This document shows positions 1 through 12,286 of a stretch of DNA of 64,000 nt, in pieces. Position 1 is the stretch's first letter. Every line of letters begins with the position of its first letter. A model generated the notes under the pieces. It saw only the letters and a list, made by a program, of their open reading frames with translations. It was not told where the DNA came from and made no database searches. Made by a program: the position numbers and the translations under genes. Location of the stretch: positions 23,376,563-23,440,562 of the forward strand of contig CP141145.1 in assembly GCA_035235625.1 (NCBI GenBank), written 5' to 3'. The stretch comes from Saururus chinensis. Lineage: Eukaryota > Streptophyta > Magnoliopsida > Piperales > Saururaceae.

Positions 1-611
1 CACCACCATGTTGATCAAGTCAAAGCCTATCTCTTGGAGCAGCATCAACATAAAAAATTGTGTTGCTGGCACCCTACCAATTCCCCTTTTGCTTTACTTA
101 CATATACTTTTCTTTATTTCTTTGTATTTCCTTTGTTTATGTTTTGAGGTGCTACCATGTCATTACAGCCACATTGGCTGCCACTCTAGCTATATGCAAT
201 AAATTTCCTATGCCATATAGGGGGAGATGAGTTGTTAGTGTCATTGGTTGTAGTGTTGTTGCACCCATTGCTTGTAAACACATTGATAGTGAATGCAACC
301 TAAGTTCTTGCTTATGTTCATTCATTTCCTTGCAATGTTTCACTCTTATTCCCTCAACCTCTTACTTTTTATGAGCACCCGCAAGTAATTTGTGCAACGC
401 ATCCATGCAAGGCAAGTCAATTGTCCCAAACAAAGGCTTGCTTAGTGGTCTCCAAACCTGCAAGTGCCACACGGTTGGCAGGCCAGTGAGCAAGTTTGTG
501 ACACAATGTCATGTCAAGCACTAACGCATGCTAGCTTCAACACACTAATGCTAGTTTGCCGATGTTTGTAGGCATTTTTTTTTCTTTAGTAAATTTAAAA
601 TTCAAATGACC
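1..611. other. Intergenic stretch, no gene recognised
   Basis: Short open frames on both strands here resemble no family I know. A purine-rich run near 220-230 (gggggagatgag) followed by tgttag is the kind of sequence found just before a 3' LTR. I see no matching partner in the window, so I make no element call. Confidence 0.4.
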
Positions 612-616
612 ATAAC
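612..616. repeat. Target-site duplication of the solo LTR, left copy
   Basis: ATAAC lies immediately before the LTR. The identical right copy is at 5170-5174. A 5-bp duplication fits Ty3/gypsy integrases. Confidence 0.8.
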
Positions 617-3600
617 TGTAAGGACCCTCATCTTTGAACCGGTTTTGGTTTTCTTTAATTATGGATTATCGTGAGATTTACGCGTTTTCTGATCTTATTC
701 GGTGATTTCGTAAATAAATAGTGTTTGTGATAGTTTTAACCAAAATTAACTTCAACATTAGTGGTTTTAAGTGATTTTAAACCAAATGTGAATTTTTGAG
801 ATTTTTCGGAATTTTCACTATTTTCCCAAAAATTAGGGTTTTGGCGGGACCCCTGTGGGCCCCACCGTCAAAAATTTTATTTTTGTGTCAAATGAACCTA
901 GACATATACTTAAGGTCCCACAAAAATTTTCAGAATTTTATTAGGCTTAAATTGTGCTTAAATTTGCAAAATACCCACTTTTAGCCTACTTTTCATATTT
1001 ACACCCCAAAACTTACCTATGCCTACCCCAACCCTTACTATAAAAGGGCAAACCTAAGCCATTTCCATTTTTGGGAATAGGCTAAGGAAGGAGGGCTGGC
1101 CTAATCCCCACTTAGGCCCGAATTAGAAGCCGATTAAGGTAAGTTTGCTTTAATTAAGCACTAATTCATGGCTTCTCTCTTAATTTCTTCCAAATCTACC
1201 ATTTTCCCCTTGATTCAATCCATTTTTGATCATCAAAAGCTACTGATTTGTGTTTTACTACAAACCCTAACATTCAAAATTCGATTTTTACTACCAACAA
1301 ACCCTAGATCTAAGGTTTAATTAGGGATTTCTTGGGTAAATCGATTTCTATTAGAGTTTAATTCAAACTCATTGTGTTTTCAAGGATTTCAAGAAGGGTG
1401 ACTCTTCAATCCGAGCTTAATAAAGTGCTGAGGTAATGGGTCTTCAAAATCTCTGTTTATCCATGGTAAAACTCTTCATTTTTGGCTTATTTCGAAATGG
1501 TTTGCTTGATTTAGTGTGTTAATGGTAAGATTAGAAAATAGAATTATTTAATCCCGATTTCTTAGGGTTTTGCATTATTATGGTTTGGTTTGATATTCTG
1601 GAAGTCAAGGAGGACTTTTGATGATGATTAGGGTGTTAGATGTGGATTTGAAGTGTTATCTATGGTGTTTTGGTTTGATTTTGCGAAAGGAAGAAGATGA
1701 CTGTTCTGCCGTGTTGGCGATCAATCGGCCTTGCAGGGCGATCGATCGGCTGAACTAAAAATTTCAAATTTTTGCGTGTAACCGATCGAACGGCCTGAAG
1801 GGCAATCGATCGGCTACACAGGAAATTGTATGTTGTGTGTATGATGCCTATTTTGATGATTCCACTTTAGCTTGCCAATTTTATATGAATGTGGAGTGTT
1901 TTAAGCTATGTTAGGCTACTGGAAATGCATGCTATTGAGTTTATAGAGTTGAGACATATGCTTAGAGATGGTGGGATGACTTATGTTTTGTGGCATGATG
2001 TTGGAATCGTTATCTTGAAATTATGAACGGTTGGTTCCCTTTGGATAAGCATATATTTTCAGTAGGACTACAATCATTGTTGGACTGATTTGTCATGATA
2101 AATTGTGATTAATGGTGTGTGAATGTTGGTGATTGCCATGACTCAATGATGAAATGAGTGATGTTATAGGTGTTTAGCCTTTGTGGTTGAGTTTTGAATT
2201 TAACTATGATTTCAACGATTCTTCTACTATGATTTCATTGGAATTCATGTTTAGGTAGAAATTCACATGTGTAGTGTGGTAGTGAGTTGATTTTCAAGCA
2301 TGTTAATATGCATTATGTGAAAGGCTTCTACTAGTTACACACACACATGTGGGGGTTAAATGATGATGTTGAAGCTTAATATCGTGATTATGAATGATGC
2401 ATTAGGGGCTGGTGAGAGCACTTATCATGATTAGGATTCATGTATGCTTTGCCCACGCATGTACCATGCTGCACGCATCATGAAAATGGATTTCCAATTG
2501 AGGCTTCATCGTGATTAATCGAATTTGACCGATTGGATGCAATGTGATGGAATTGTGTGCCGGGTTTATCGGTCGTGGATTAATCGCAAGTTGATTGGTC
2601 TGAAAGGACATATTTTGATTTGAAGTTCATGTGTGGAACGATTTGAAGTTCCTGTGTGGAACGATTTGGAGTTCCTGTGTGGAACGAGTGCACTCCCCGG
2701 GTTGAGTCTTGTTAAATGGAAGGATGTGGGGACGAGTTGTGTACTTGTCTTGCGGATATGTGAGAATATTATTATGTGTGTCATCTGGACCTTGAGAATC
2801 CAGTGTGGTATGCCGTGTGCACCCCGCTACCACGTGTTCTAGGGTTCTTTGTGTGAGAACTCGGGTTCTTCCCTCCGCAGGAGATGTCCCTGGGCGAACA
2901 CCCCTGCTCTAGATTCTCTGTGTGAGAATGGGACATCCTTGGCCAGGATCGTCCAGGCGGCGGTATTAGGGATTGACAACCCCGATCTTTCTTGAATTCT
3001 TGTGTAGAATTTTGTACCATGACACGCCTTCGTGGCCTTGTCTATGCTCCCGTCTGTGTGACGTTAATGTGTGATTACTCCTTGATGGAGGTTGATTGTG
3101 ATGACATTATGCATGTGGGAATATGTATGTTAGAGATACATCCATGCATGTTGATTTTGATGTTATGCATGTGGAATATGTATGTTAGAGATACATCCAT
3201 GCATGTTGACTTCGATGATAAAATGCATGTGGAAATATGTATGTTAGAGATACATCCATGCAGGTTGTGATGATATTATGCATGTGGGAATATGTATGTT
3301 AGAGATACATCCATGCAGGTTGTGATGATATTACGCATGTGGAATATGTATGTTAGAGATACATCCATGCAGGTTGTGATGATATTATGCATGTGGAATA
3401 TGTATGTTAGAGATACATCCATGCAGGTTATGATGCTATTATGCATGTGGGAATATGTATGTTAGAGATACATCCATGCATGTTGATTTTGATGTTATGC
3501 ATGTGGAATATGTATGTTAGAGATACATCCATGCATGTTGACTTTGATGTTATGCATGTGGAATATGTATGTTAGAGATACATCTATGCATGTTGACTTC

Positions 3601-5169
3601 GATGATAAAATGCATGTGGAAATATGTATGTTAGAGATATATCCATGCAGGTTGTGATGATATTATGCATGTGGAATATGTATGTTAGAGATACATCCAT
3701 GCAGGTTATGATGCTATTATGCATGTGGGAATATGTATGTTAGAGATACATCCATGCATGTTGATTTTGATGTTATGCATGTGGAATATGTATGTTAGAG
3801 ATACATCCATGCATGTTGATTTTGATGTTATGCATGTGGAATATGTATGTTAGAGATACATCCATGCATGTTGACTTCGATGATAAAATGCATGTGGAAA
3901 TATGTATGTTAGAGATATATCCATGCAGGTTGTGATGATATTATGCATGTGGGAATATGTATGTTAGAGATACATCCATGCAGGTTGTGATGATATTATG
4001 CATGTGGAATATGTATGTTAGAGATACATCCATGCAGGTTATGATGTTATTATGCATGTGGGAATATGTATGTTAGAGATACATCCATGCATGTTGATTT
4101 TGATGTTATGCATGTGGAATATGTATGTTAAAGATACATCCATGCATGTTGACTTCGATGATAAAATGCATGTGGAAATATGTATGTTAGAGATATATCC
4201 ATGCAGGTTGTGATGATATTATGCATGTGGGAATATGTATGTTAGAGATACATCCATGCAGGTTGTGATGATATTATGCATGTGGAATATGTATGTTAGA
4301 GATACATCCATGCAGGTTGTGATGCTATTATGCATGTGGGAATATGTATGTTAGAGATACATCCATGCAGGTTGTGATGATATTATGCATGTGGAATATG
4401 TATGTTAGAGATACATCCATGCAGGTTGTGATGATATTATGCATGTGGGAATATGTATGTTAGAGATACATCCATGCGGGATTGGTATGATGTGAATGCA
4501 TGTGGGAATATGTATGCTAGAGATACATCTATGCAGGTTGAATTATGCATTATGATGCAGTGTTAGGTGATATGAATGTGTGATCAGAAAGTGATGCACC
4601 ATGTAAATCTTTGATCTGAACGATCTCATTTCTAAGCTATCGTATTTTCTACGTTGACAGTGATATTAAAAACCATTGCTGAGTGTTAAAACTCACCCCT
4701 CTTTTGTGTTTTGATTTGGGGCTGCGTGGTGCGACACGCAGACGGACAGGATTGCCTCTTTGAGGAAAGGTCAGAGGTAGCTTGGGTGTGATGATGGAGA
4801 TCGTTGAGTGACTTATCATCGTTTCTTTCATGCTTTATGTTCGAACCTTTGTGTAGGGTTCTTGTTTTGGATTTATGTCATGTACTACAGTTGTGATGAT
4901 TATGACTTATTTTGAGCCGGTGTGGGCTTTACTTAACTAAGTTTGTGGGTTTGAGATTGTTGTTTACTTTGTGATAAGCAACACCTTTTTCTTCCCTTTT
5001 ATTTACTCTTGCTCAAAGGATTGTGCGCACTCCGTGTTGCTGTTAATCGCCCGTGGTTAGGGTTAAGTCTTCCGCTAGATCATTTTTCAATTTTCACTTC
5101 GTCGCCCCCGCGCGCTTGACCGGCCCTGGACCGGGTTCGGCTCGGGTCGGGCATCGCCGGGGCATGACA
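617..5169 (+). mobile_element. Giant solo LTR of a Ty3/gypsy-type retrotransposon (fossil)
   Basis: The block starts TGTAAGGACCC and ends GGGGCATGACA. These ends are imperfect inverted repeats of the TG...CA kind, flanked by an identical 5-bp direct repeat ATAAC (612-616 and 5170-5174). There is no internal coding region, primer-binding site or second LTR, so this is a solo LTR left by recombination. At 4,553 bp it is very long. A TATA-like box (ctataaaagg) lies near 1040, and short GATCGATCGGC-type repeats lie at 1715-1820. Residues 3105-4545 are a minisatellite. The long LTR and TGT..GACA ends suggest Tekay/Del or Tat/Ogre relatives; the lineage is inferred because no domain is present. The perfect target duplication argues for a fairly young insertion. 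Flanking sequence (ataactctccaccctaaac) looks like part of an older repeat, so the insertion may be nested. Confidence 0.85.
3105..4545. repeat. Minisatellite, about 26 units of ~52-60 bp, inside the solo LTR
   Basis: Each unit carries gcatgtggaatatgtatg then ttagagatacatccatgc, followed by one of three linkers: ggttgtgatgatattat, ttgattttgatgttat, or ttgacttcgatgataaaat. The linkers recur in a partly regular order, which points to higher-order duplication of several-unit blocks. Every unit keeps a dyad, ATGTAT-N7-ATACAT, framed by CATG. A 92-residue open frame through the first units is a by-product of the periodicity, not a gene. Confidence 0.95.
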
Positions 5170-5174
5170 ATAAC

Positions 5175-8100
5175 TCTCCACCCTAAACTCGGATTTGAGC
5201 ATTCTTTGAACTATTGGACTTGTATCGATAAACCCCACAAAAAAAGACCAAACAAGGGTAAGTTATATCATAAGATTAGTGTAGAGCCTACCTATAATAA
5301 ATTTCTCAAAGTAGTAGCTTACAATTCTAGTTTCTGATTTATGCTTTCTTGAGTTCAATATGTTCTTCTCTTGGAACCCTAACAAAGATCTTAAAACTCA
5401 TTAAAATGAATCGAGCTCCAAAATGGTCCAAATTTTTAAAAAATTATTGGGCCCAAAAGTTCTATTTTCAAAACTTAAAAAAATTGCAAGATGTGACAAC
5501 CTGCTTGCCCTTTGAGTTATGTGCTCCATTACTTAGCTGTGAGCTTGAGCTCATAAAAATAAAAAATAAAAAATTTAAAAATATGTTGAGTCATATGTGT
5601 GTCACATGTTTATAGTGCTTTGTATGCCATCAATTTGTAATCCAACAGGGCCCTCTATGTATCATGTTCGAAGCCCTAATGGGGCAAAGGTGGCAATGGG
5701 CTGGCCAAGCCCACTAAGAAAGGGTTGAGCTTAAGCCCAACCCATTTGCAAATGGGCTTGTGCTTGGAACAGTCCCATGTTTATGACCGGGTCAGATAGT
5801 GATTTGTGGCCCATGGCTAGCAAAAAGCATGGTTGAGCCAACGACTCCTATGATCCATTTACCAATTATACCCTCAATAAAGCCATTGTTTTACTGTTAT
5901 CGGGGGTATTTTTGTTATTTAAAAGAGCTTTCTCCCTTACAAATAGGAGGGAGGGGGGAGGGATTTTTCACCCAGCTCCCTTTCACTCAATCTTTCAAGT
6001 TCTTCGAGAAGGCTCAAACTCTTTATACATCTTTCAAGTTCTTAGAATTATCTTTATGAGGTTTTAGTCATTGTGTATTTTAAATTACAATTCATGAATT
6101 TAAAATTTTAGCTTTAGTCATTGGGGATTTCGTACATGCATTGTAGAATATGGCATTAGTCATTCAGGATTTTGCTCGCGCATTACACAATGTAGTATTA
6201 GTCAATTAAGTTGTGATTTCAAGAATCAAAACTTCAAGATCTTCAAACTCTCTATCAATCAATCTCTATCCTCCAATTCTCTACACTCCAAAGGGCAATC
6301 TTCAAGTATCAACACAAATTTGAAGAAATTGATTTTTTTCATGTTATTAATTTTTTTTATAAATTAAATTCTTAATTGCTTTCATACTTTATTTATAATT
6401 TGCAACATGTGCATCATAACCTAGCTTTATAAATACAAAATTAAATGAGAGCTCACCTGGGCCACAAGGAGGGGATTTGCGAGATGCATAACATAAAAGT
6501 TTTATCTCCTAATAAATGTACCATATGCATACACATATATAAGGAAAATATAAACAAGTCTTCTTGAGCCAAACAAAAGTAATAAAATAACTTAAGATCC
6601 ACGAGTATGGTTGTAGATCATCATACGCTCATTGAAAGCTCCCATAAAGTTTTGTTCTACCTATACACAATGGCTCGTTGGGTCCTACAAGGTTTAGGGG
6701 TTGGTGAATATTTTATAATACTTAGTAAGGAAAATTATATTAACAAATATAAATTAACACATGACAATTTTTAAATCACATAATCAAAGAGATAGATAAT
6801 ATTATTTTTAAAAAAACTAAGGTCTGTCTATCTCTCGAAACCTCTCCTAGATCTTCTCCCTACATATCTAAGATGCTACTATAGTTTACAAACTCTAATA
6901 GCTTGCTACTAGTGTCTCAGACACCTACTCCATTATAAGGAGTATGTTGTAGGTACCAAGAAGTTACCTCTTACTCCTCCATAGATCATTCGTAAATAGT
7001 TATATACTTGTGGGGCCCAACAATGAAGAGAGTAGAGGGTCTTCCCATAATACTATCTACCCCATCACATATAGACTTTTTAAAAAAAATTGCTATTCAT
7101 TAGGGGTTAGCCATGCTAATATGTGTACCGTGTATCCGATTTCCCTTCGAATCATAGCCAAGGACTTTTCGATTCATGAAGGTGTGTTGGTATGTCTACC
7201 ATGTTAAAGCTCCGGATAAACAAATTAATTTTGAATTCCCTGACCCATAAAGGCAAGTTTTTTTTTTTCAAAATTTCATGTCCCAATGTTTAGTCTTTCA
7301 AAACACTAGTTTTGTCTTTACAATCCATGGACATGTTACTAATAACAACTATGAAAAGAAGGTTGGTCACTTAATCCAACAAGACAATTACCCTTTCTTT
7401 GCTTCGTCTCAGTAACTAGATCAACATGCATGTACATATTTTTAAAGTCAAAATATAGTTAATTACAATACATAACAAGACATGTCTCCTTTTCTTTGTC
7501 AACCTCCACCTCCTCAAAATCTAGCAAGACATGGCACAAACCAACATTAGAATTTTGGATTTTTTAATAAGCCCAATTATAAAAACAAACTTATAAACAC
7601 ATTCAACTACTTAAAACAAACAATAAGCTTTTTCTTGCATATAACAATGCTCAAAGTTCCATTATGGTGTACGACTTGCAATGATTGGCATGTGAGAGTC
7701 AACAACAAAAGGTTGATAGTTATCTCCTAGATTTATTGTAGTAAGAGGATAAGTAAAACAATATTCTAATTGATTGTATCTCCCTCAATACATGTACTAC
7801 ATCATCTCAACAAACTTAACAAACCAAATAGATAGATAAGAAAAATGAATTAAGTTTAAAATGCACAATTGCTTGCAACAATAGACTTGGGCACTTCTAA
7901 GTTGCCTTTCAATAAAAAAACCACCGGTGCTAAAGAAATAAGAGGCTTCCAGCCCAAAGAAGGAGATTGCTGCCAGCGGACTCCATATTCTCTAGCATAT
8001 TGGTGGCCTCCTTCGACATCAGCTGCCACATTTTTCTCCGTTACCTCCTCCACTCTTGGCATCCCTTTTATTAAGTGAACACAATCTAAACACTATGAGA

Positions 8101-8800
8101 CTAATAAACACCAGGTACCTGCGGTTGGTCAAAGCTTTACGTTGTCTTCTTGCTCCAACCTCCGATAAATAATACACTGTAAACACAATGGAACCAAAAA
8201 ACACCAGTGGCCCTCCAGCTCCATTTTGTAAGCTAGTCTCAGTTTGGTTCAAGTTCAACTCTCTTAAAGTTGATCATATTTAATTATTTCACCCATTTGG
8301 ATTCCCATACATTGTCTTGGTTCAGTTTATTTTGGGGTCTGGACAAAAGAACTTGAAGCATGGCTATAGTATATTTGCTAGATTTTGTATGTTACTTAGA
8401 ATGGGATAGTCTTGCTACTTAAGCAATTCTCCTTAGTTTTAAAGGGAACATGATTTTGAATAAAAATCTCACAGGCATTTGGTTGAATTAGTGATCAATT
8501 GAAATCCTCCCAAGACAAAAATTGAACCAAGATCAAGGTTGTGAAGAAAAAACTGTAGTAAATCCTTTTAGGAACCGTTATCGACTTGAGAGTCTCCCAA
8601 GACAAAAATGAAGACCAAATTCAGAGCCAGAAACAGTGTCGTATAATTCAACACATACAAGATCAAAAGCCTGCCGCAAATTCAAGGTCGGAATTTTTTA
8701 TAGAAACATTTCAGCAAAATCTCTATAGAACCCTATTTAACAATTTGGCATTATGTTTGTCAAAGTGAAAATCCAAAAGAAGCATCATATGTGATGGTCT
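5175..8800. other. AT-rich intergenic DNA with decayed repeats
   Basis: No gene is recognised. Around 5685-5790 a stretch rich in gggctggccaagccca and its complement resembles the ends of hAT-type non-autonomous elements, but no clean pair of ends is visible. Open frames at 7856-8258 on both strands show no family resemblance. Confidence 0.5.
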
Positions 8801-8891
8801 CTCCCTTCGTTCCACATTAATAGTTCTGTTTGGTTTTTTCAAATGAATTTAATAAAAAACAAGTAAAGCTATTAAAGTGGGATGGACATAG
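8801..8891. mobile_element. Stowaway-like MITE, decayed
   Basis: The left end ctcccttcgttccacattaa and right end gggatggacatag are imperfect inverted repeats of the plant Stowaway type (CTCCCTCCGTCCC). A TA follows the right end; the left TA is lost. Confidence 0.55.
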
Positions 8892-8929
8892 TATAAATAA
8901 AAAACACTTGGGATCATGAAACACAATGA

Positions 8930-9110
8930 ATAGGGGTGTTAACGAGCCAAGCTTGCTCAGCTTGAACTCAAACTATTGAAACTCAGCTCGAAGATTAAAC
9001 AAGTTCAAAATATTTAGCTCGAACTCCGCTCAAATTGAAAATCTAAAGCTTGGCTCAAACTCGAGCTCAAATTACAATAAGTGAATCATGACCCTAGGCT
9101 CGAACTAAAA
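8930..9110. repeat. hAT-type terminal sequence rich in GAGCTCGAAC motifs
   Basis: It begins ataggggtgttaacgagcc, a typical end of plant non-autonomous hAT elements, and is followed by repeated agctcgaac/gagctcaaa motifs. The opposite end is not visible, so this is an element fragment. Confidence 0.45.
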
Positions 9111-9584
9111 AAATAAAAAATAAATATAAATTTAAAGTACATGAAGTATCACACATACTAATATGCATCAGTATTCAATATTAATAAATGCAATTTAACA
9201 AGTATTATGACTACACCTTGAACATATGATTATAGTTTTACCATTTTTCTCTCTTTATGTGCATACAATCACTAAAAAAGATGCAAAAAAATAAAAATTA
9301 ATTAGGCAACATTATTATCTATTTCTTCGTATCTTATTTTCTTTACATGTTTATAAATCACTTATAAAAAAACTATTTTTTAGCCTTAGTATGCTTCTAA
9401 AAAATTCTTAAATACACATAAAAATAGAAACATTCTATAAGTTTAGGCTAGTCCATGTGTCATGCTTCAACTTTTGAAAGAATATTCTAATCATTCTTTT
9501 GTAAATTAACATTGGTCCGCCTAGTCTCATGCTTCTTTTAGAAGAATTTTTAGATATATTAGTGTGATATCATGTTAGCCCTCT

Positions 9585-9675
9585 ATCATATATTTATAGC
9601 TCTATTTGGTTTTTTAATTAAACTAATTTTAGTTCATCTTAAAAAACCAAATAAGGATATTAGTTTGGAACAGGA
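9585..9675. mobile_element. Stowaway-like MITE, decayed
   Basis: Two inverted arms: tagctctatttggtttttt near 9596 and aaaaaaccaaataaggatat near 9644. The arm sequence is the same as in the other small Stowaway relics of this window. Ends are worn. Confidence 0.45.
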
Positions 9676-10016
9676 GATTATTAGTGTTTGTATCTACAAT
9701 ATTTTTATTTTTAAAAATATATATCATACATATAAATTATACATCTTTTACAATTTAACGATGATATATATTATAGAAAAATTTTATATGAGTTTAAACT
9801 CACGAAGGTAAGGAAAGGGAAAACGAATATACGGGGCATAAAGGCTACACCTTTGAATGCGGTTGGTAAAAATTTTAAATTCTTATTGCATATATTTACC
9901 TCTTTACCAACCTGTAAAGTAATCGACTAAGCAGGTTTCCATTTCCCTACTTCCGAGTAGAACCCCGTGGTCACAAAACCTGGTCATGGTCACTTGTCAA
10001 GAAAAGCCCTTATATG

Positions 10017-11118
10017 TAGGGCTGCAAGAATGTGCGCCGGCCTGCAAGCCCGACCCAGCCATAAATTTACGAGCTTGGGCCATAAAATATAAATTGCGGG
10101 CCAGGCCTAAAATTTTAAAAACTATTAAATTTAGGGCTAGGTCTGGGCCTCAATGAAAAAAACTTAAAAGCCCATCCCAACCCATAAAATTCAAGGCCCG
10201 TTATGATCTGGGCAGATTTTAAGGCAGATTGTATTCAACTACTAGGGCAATTGAGAGAAAAAATTGATCAAATCCTTTCAAGTATTCTAGAAAAGCTTCA
10301 GATTAATTTTTTTTATATAAAATGCAAAAGTTCAAAAGCAGGACAGTAGTGAAAACAAAGGACTCACTCATAAAGAAGAGGTATGTGAAATCAACAAATA
10401 AGGAAAGAGGGAACTTACTTAGGACTTGCTTAGCCGAGAACCGTCAGTTGACGTCCTTGCAAATCATCTTTCTCATCAAATCCTTGGTCGATGGCAAAAC
10501 TGAGTGAAAAATCATGGTCAGGAACATCATATTTCCCTCATCACTGCCTTGACGGTCTCCACTACGGTTTCCCTGAAGAACGGTGGGACCTTGGCCAACA
10601 TTACGTACAGAATGATATCGGCACTCCAAACGTCCACCTTCTTATTGTACTCCCTCTCGAAGAGCACCTCGGGGGCTACGTAGTAAGGAGTGTTGACGAT
10701 CCCAATCATCAGGTGCCCGTCCTTGAAGAACACGGCGTAGCCAAAGTCGGTGAGCTTGAGGCAGTCTCTGGCGTCAAAGAGAGTATTGTTACGCTTGAGG
10801 TCACGATGGGCGACACCGAGGCAGTGGCAGTGGGCTACGACATCCATCAGCGGAGCCATGATGACAACAACTCGAAAAAGGGGCGGTGGAGGAGGCAGTC
10901 AAAGAGATTGAGAAAGAGGCAGAGGTCAAGGACGAGGTGGAGGGACTCATTATTAAGCCCGAAAGCCCATGACCCAGCCCGAGCCTGTCTAAATTTCAGG
11001 CCGGGCCAAATTTTTTGCCTTACCTTCGGGACCGGGCCAGGCCTTAAAATTTATTATTTTCTTTTGCGCTAGGCCCGGGCAGGGGAGCTCATAAGGGCCC
11101 GGCCCGCTTCCACCCCTA
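10017..11118. mobile_element. Non-autonomous hAT element with a captured host kinase fragment
   Basis: Left end TAGGGCTGCAAG and right end (read inward) TAGGGGTGGAAG match at 10 of 12 positions and have the hAT form. They are flanked by near-identical 8-bp sequences, CTTATATG (10009-10016) and CTTATATA (11119-11126), the target duplication length of hAT transposases. Subterminal DNA is rich in GGGCC/GGCCCG motifs on both sides. No transposase is encoded. The interior, about 10440-10935, is a piece of a protein-kinase gene in antisense orientation, so the element is of the gene-capturing (Pack) kind. It sits at the edge of the left arm of the heat-shock duplication and is absent from the matching place in the right arm near 17450. 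Confidence 0.8.
10440..10935 (-). pseudogene. PEP-carboxylase-kinase-like kinase fragment, broken
   Basis: The minus strand encodes part of a Ser/Thr kinase catalytic domain resembling phosphoenolpyruvate carboxylase kinases (PPCK, CDPK group). From hinge to C-lobe one sees LHLVLDLC near 10920, MAPLMDVVAHCHCLGVAHRDLK with the catalytic HRDLK (10788-10859), LTDFGYA, and TPYYVAPEV followed by VDVWSADIILYVMLAKVPPF. A second frame then continues with DLMRKMICKDVN, typical of the end of these domains. The ATP-binding lobe (glycine loop, VAIK lysine) is absent. At least two frame changes separate the blocks, and HRDLKPEN reads HRDLKRNN. It lies inside the hAT element and has no promoter of its own that I can see, so it is a captured, non-functional fragment. 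PPCK rather than another CDPK relative is likely but not proven. Confidence 0.75.
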
Positions 11119-11539
11119 CTTATATAACACACTTAAGCCTCTCCACGGCAATCTAACGGGCGATGTGAAGGAAGAAGCGAAAGAGATGGTGAGGCTACTC
11201 GACCGGGAAATTTATGAAATTAGCTTTGAAGTCACTCTCCTGAGAGTTTACAGGACAGACACAGACAGACAAATCTCTAAGTCTTGGGTGAAGATGGCGG
11301 ACTGTGATCTCATCATCTCTGTATCAATTAGTCGTCTTTCAATCCTTTTTTTTTTTTTGTCTACATAATCGGTTGTGTAGAAGATATGTTGACAATTCGG
11401 AACCACTTCAAAGAAAGAGTTACTGTAATTACATATTAGGGGTTGCAACTTGCAAATGAATTCGTCAAAATTCACACCCCAACTTGGTAAATAACTTCAC
11501 AATGCTACTACAGTAACAATTAACAACACATTGAATGCT

Positions 11540-12007
11540 TCAGCCGGCGATTTCAATGGCTTTGACGTCGGCCTTCTTATTCTCCTCCATCTTCTTCGGC
11601 ACTGTCACGGTGAGCACCCCGTTCTCCATGGCCGCCCTGACCTCGTCTACCTTGACGTTCTCCGGCAACTGGAACCGCCTCAGGAATGTGCCGCTGCTCC
11701 TCTCCACCCTGTGCCATCTATCGTTCTTCTCCTCCTTCTCGCGGCTTCTCTCTCCGCTGATCTGGAGGATCTTCCCCTCCTCGATCTCCACCTTCACCTC
11801 TTCCTTCTTCAGCCCCGGCAGGTCGGCCTTGAATACGTGGGCCTCCGGTGTCTCCTTCCAGTCGAGCCTCATGTTGGCGAACGAAGAGGTTTCACTTGAA
11901 AGGGAAGAGTTCTGAGCGAGGGACTGAAATGGATCCCAGACATTCAGGGAAAGGGGGTGGTCGAAGACACTGGGGCGGTGGCCGAAGAAGCTCTGGATAA
12001 GAGACAT
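11540..12007 (-). CDS. Class I cytosolic small heat-shock protein, 155 aa
   Basis: ATP-independent chaperone that forms oligomers and holds unfolding proteins in the cytosol during heat stress. The intronless frame starts [18 protein letters not shown], the typical class I start (MSLIPS-FG.R..-FDP). The alpha-crystallin domain spans about residues 45-140, with [18 protein letters not shown], the [16 protein letters not shown] strand and the GVLTVTVPK signature. The C-terminal IEI of AIEIAG is the I-x-I motif that docks into neighbouring dimers. Length is normal for 17-18 kDa members. Upstream lie a TATAAAAA box (12152-12159) and several heat-shock elements. The second copy at 16572-17039 differs at only a handful of residues. 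No odd changes are seen, so it is probably functional and heat-inducible. Confidence 0.95.
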   Translation of the reverse strand: MSLIQSFFGHRPSVFDHPLSLNVWDPFQSLAQNSSLSSETSSFANMRLDWKETPEAHVFKADLPGLKKEEVKVEIEEGKILQISGERSREKEEKNDRWHRVERSSGTFLRRFQLPENVKVDEVRAAMENGVLTVTVPKKMEENKKADVKAIEIAG

Positions 12008-12151
12008 TCTCTTGGTTGTATTGGACTTGGAATCAAAGAACTTGAAAGAGAGAGATTGCGTGAGTGACTGGATGGGGAAGCTGGACGCAGTTGTTTAGCG
12101 CGCGACTCAGATGTTTGTGGTTTTGCTGGATAGAGCTTACGTAGTGAGAGA

Positions 12152-12286
12152 TTTTTATAGAACAGAGAGTCGAATCGAGGAGGCGCCGTTTCTTCTGGAA
12201 TTTTCTGGTCGAGCGTTCGGGTGTTTTCCAGAAGAAACGAGTTTCATTTTCCTTTCTCCAATTTTCTGGAGGCTTCTGGAATTTTC
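12152..12286 (-). promoter_or_regulatory. Heat-shock promoter of the left small HSP gene
   Basis: TATA box TATAAAAA (complement of 12152-12159). Two perfect three-module heat-shock elements, TTCtgGAAttTTC, lie at 12193-12205 and 12274-12286, with a further TTCcaGAA at 12226-12233. nTTCnnGAAn arrays are bound by trimeric heat-shock factors. Confidence 0.85.

Noticed and set aside
2992-3270. 92-aa open frame on the + strand
   Set aside because: It runs through minisatellite units inside the LTR; the frame is a by-product of periodicity.
11531-11915. Long open frames antisense to the left small HSP gene, and their mirror images at 16680-17174
   Set aside because: They are shadows of GC-rich, codon-biased heat-shock coding sequence and match no family.
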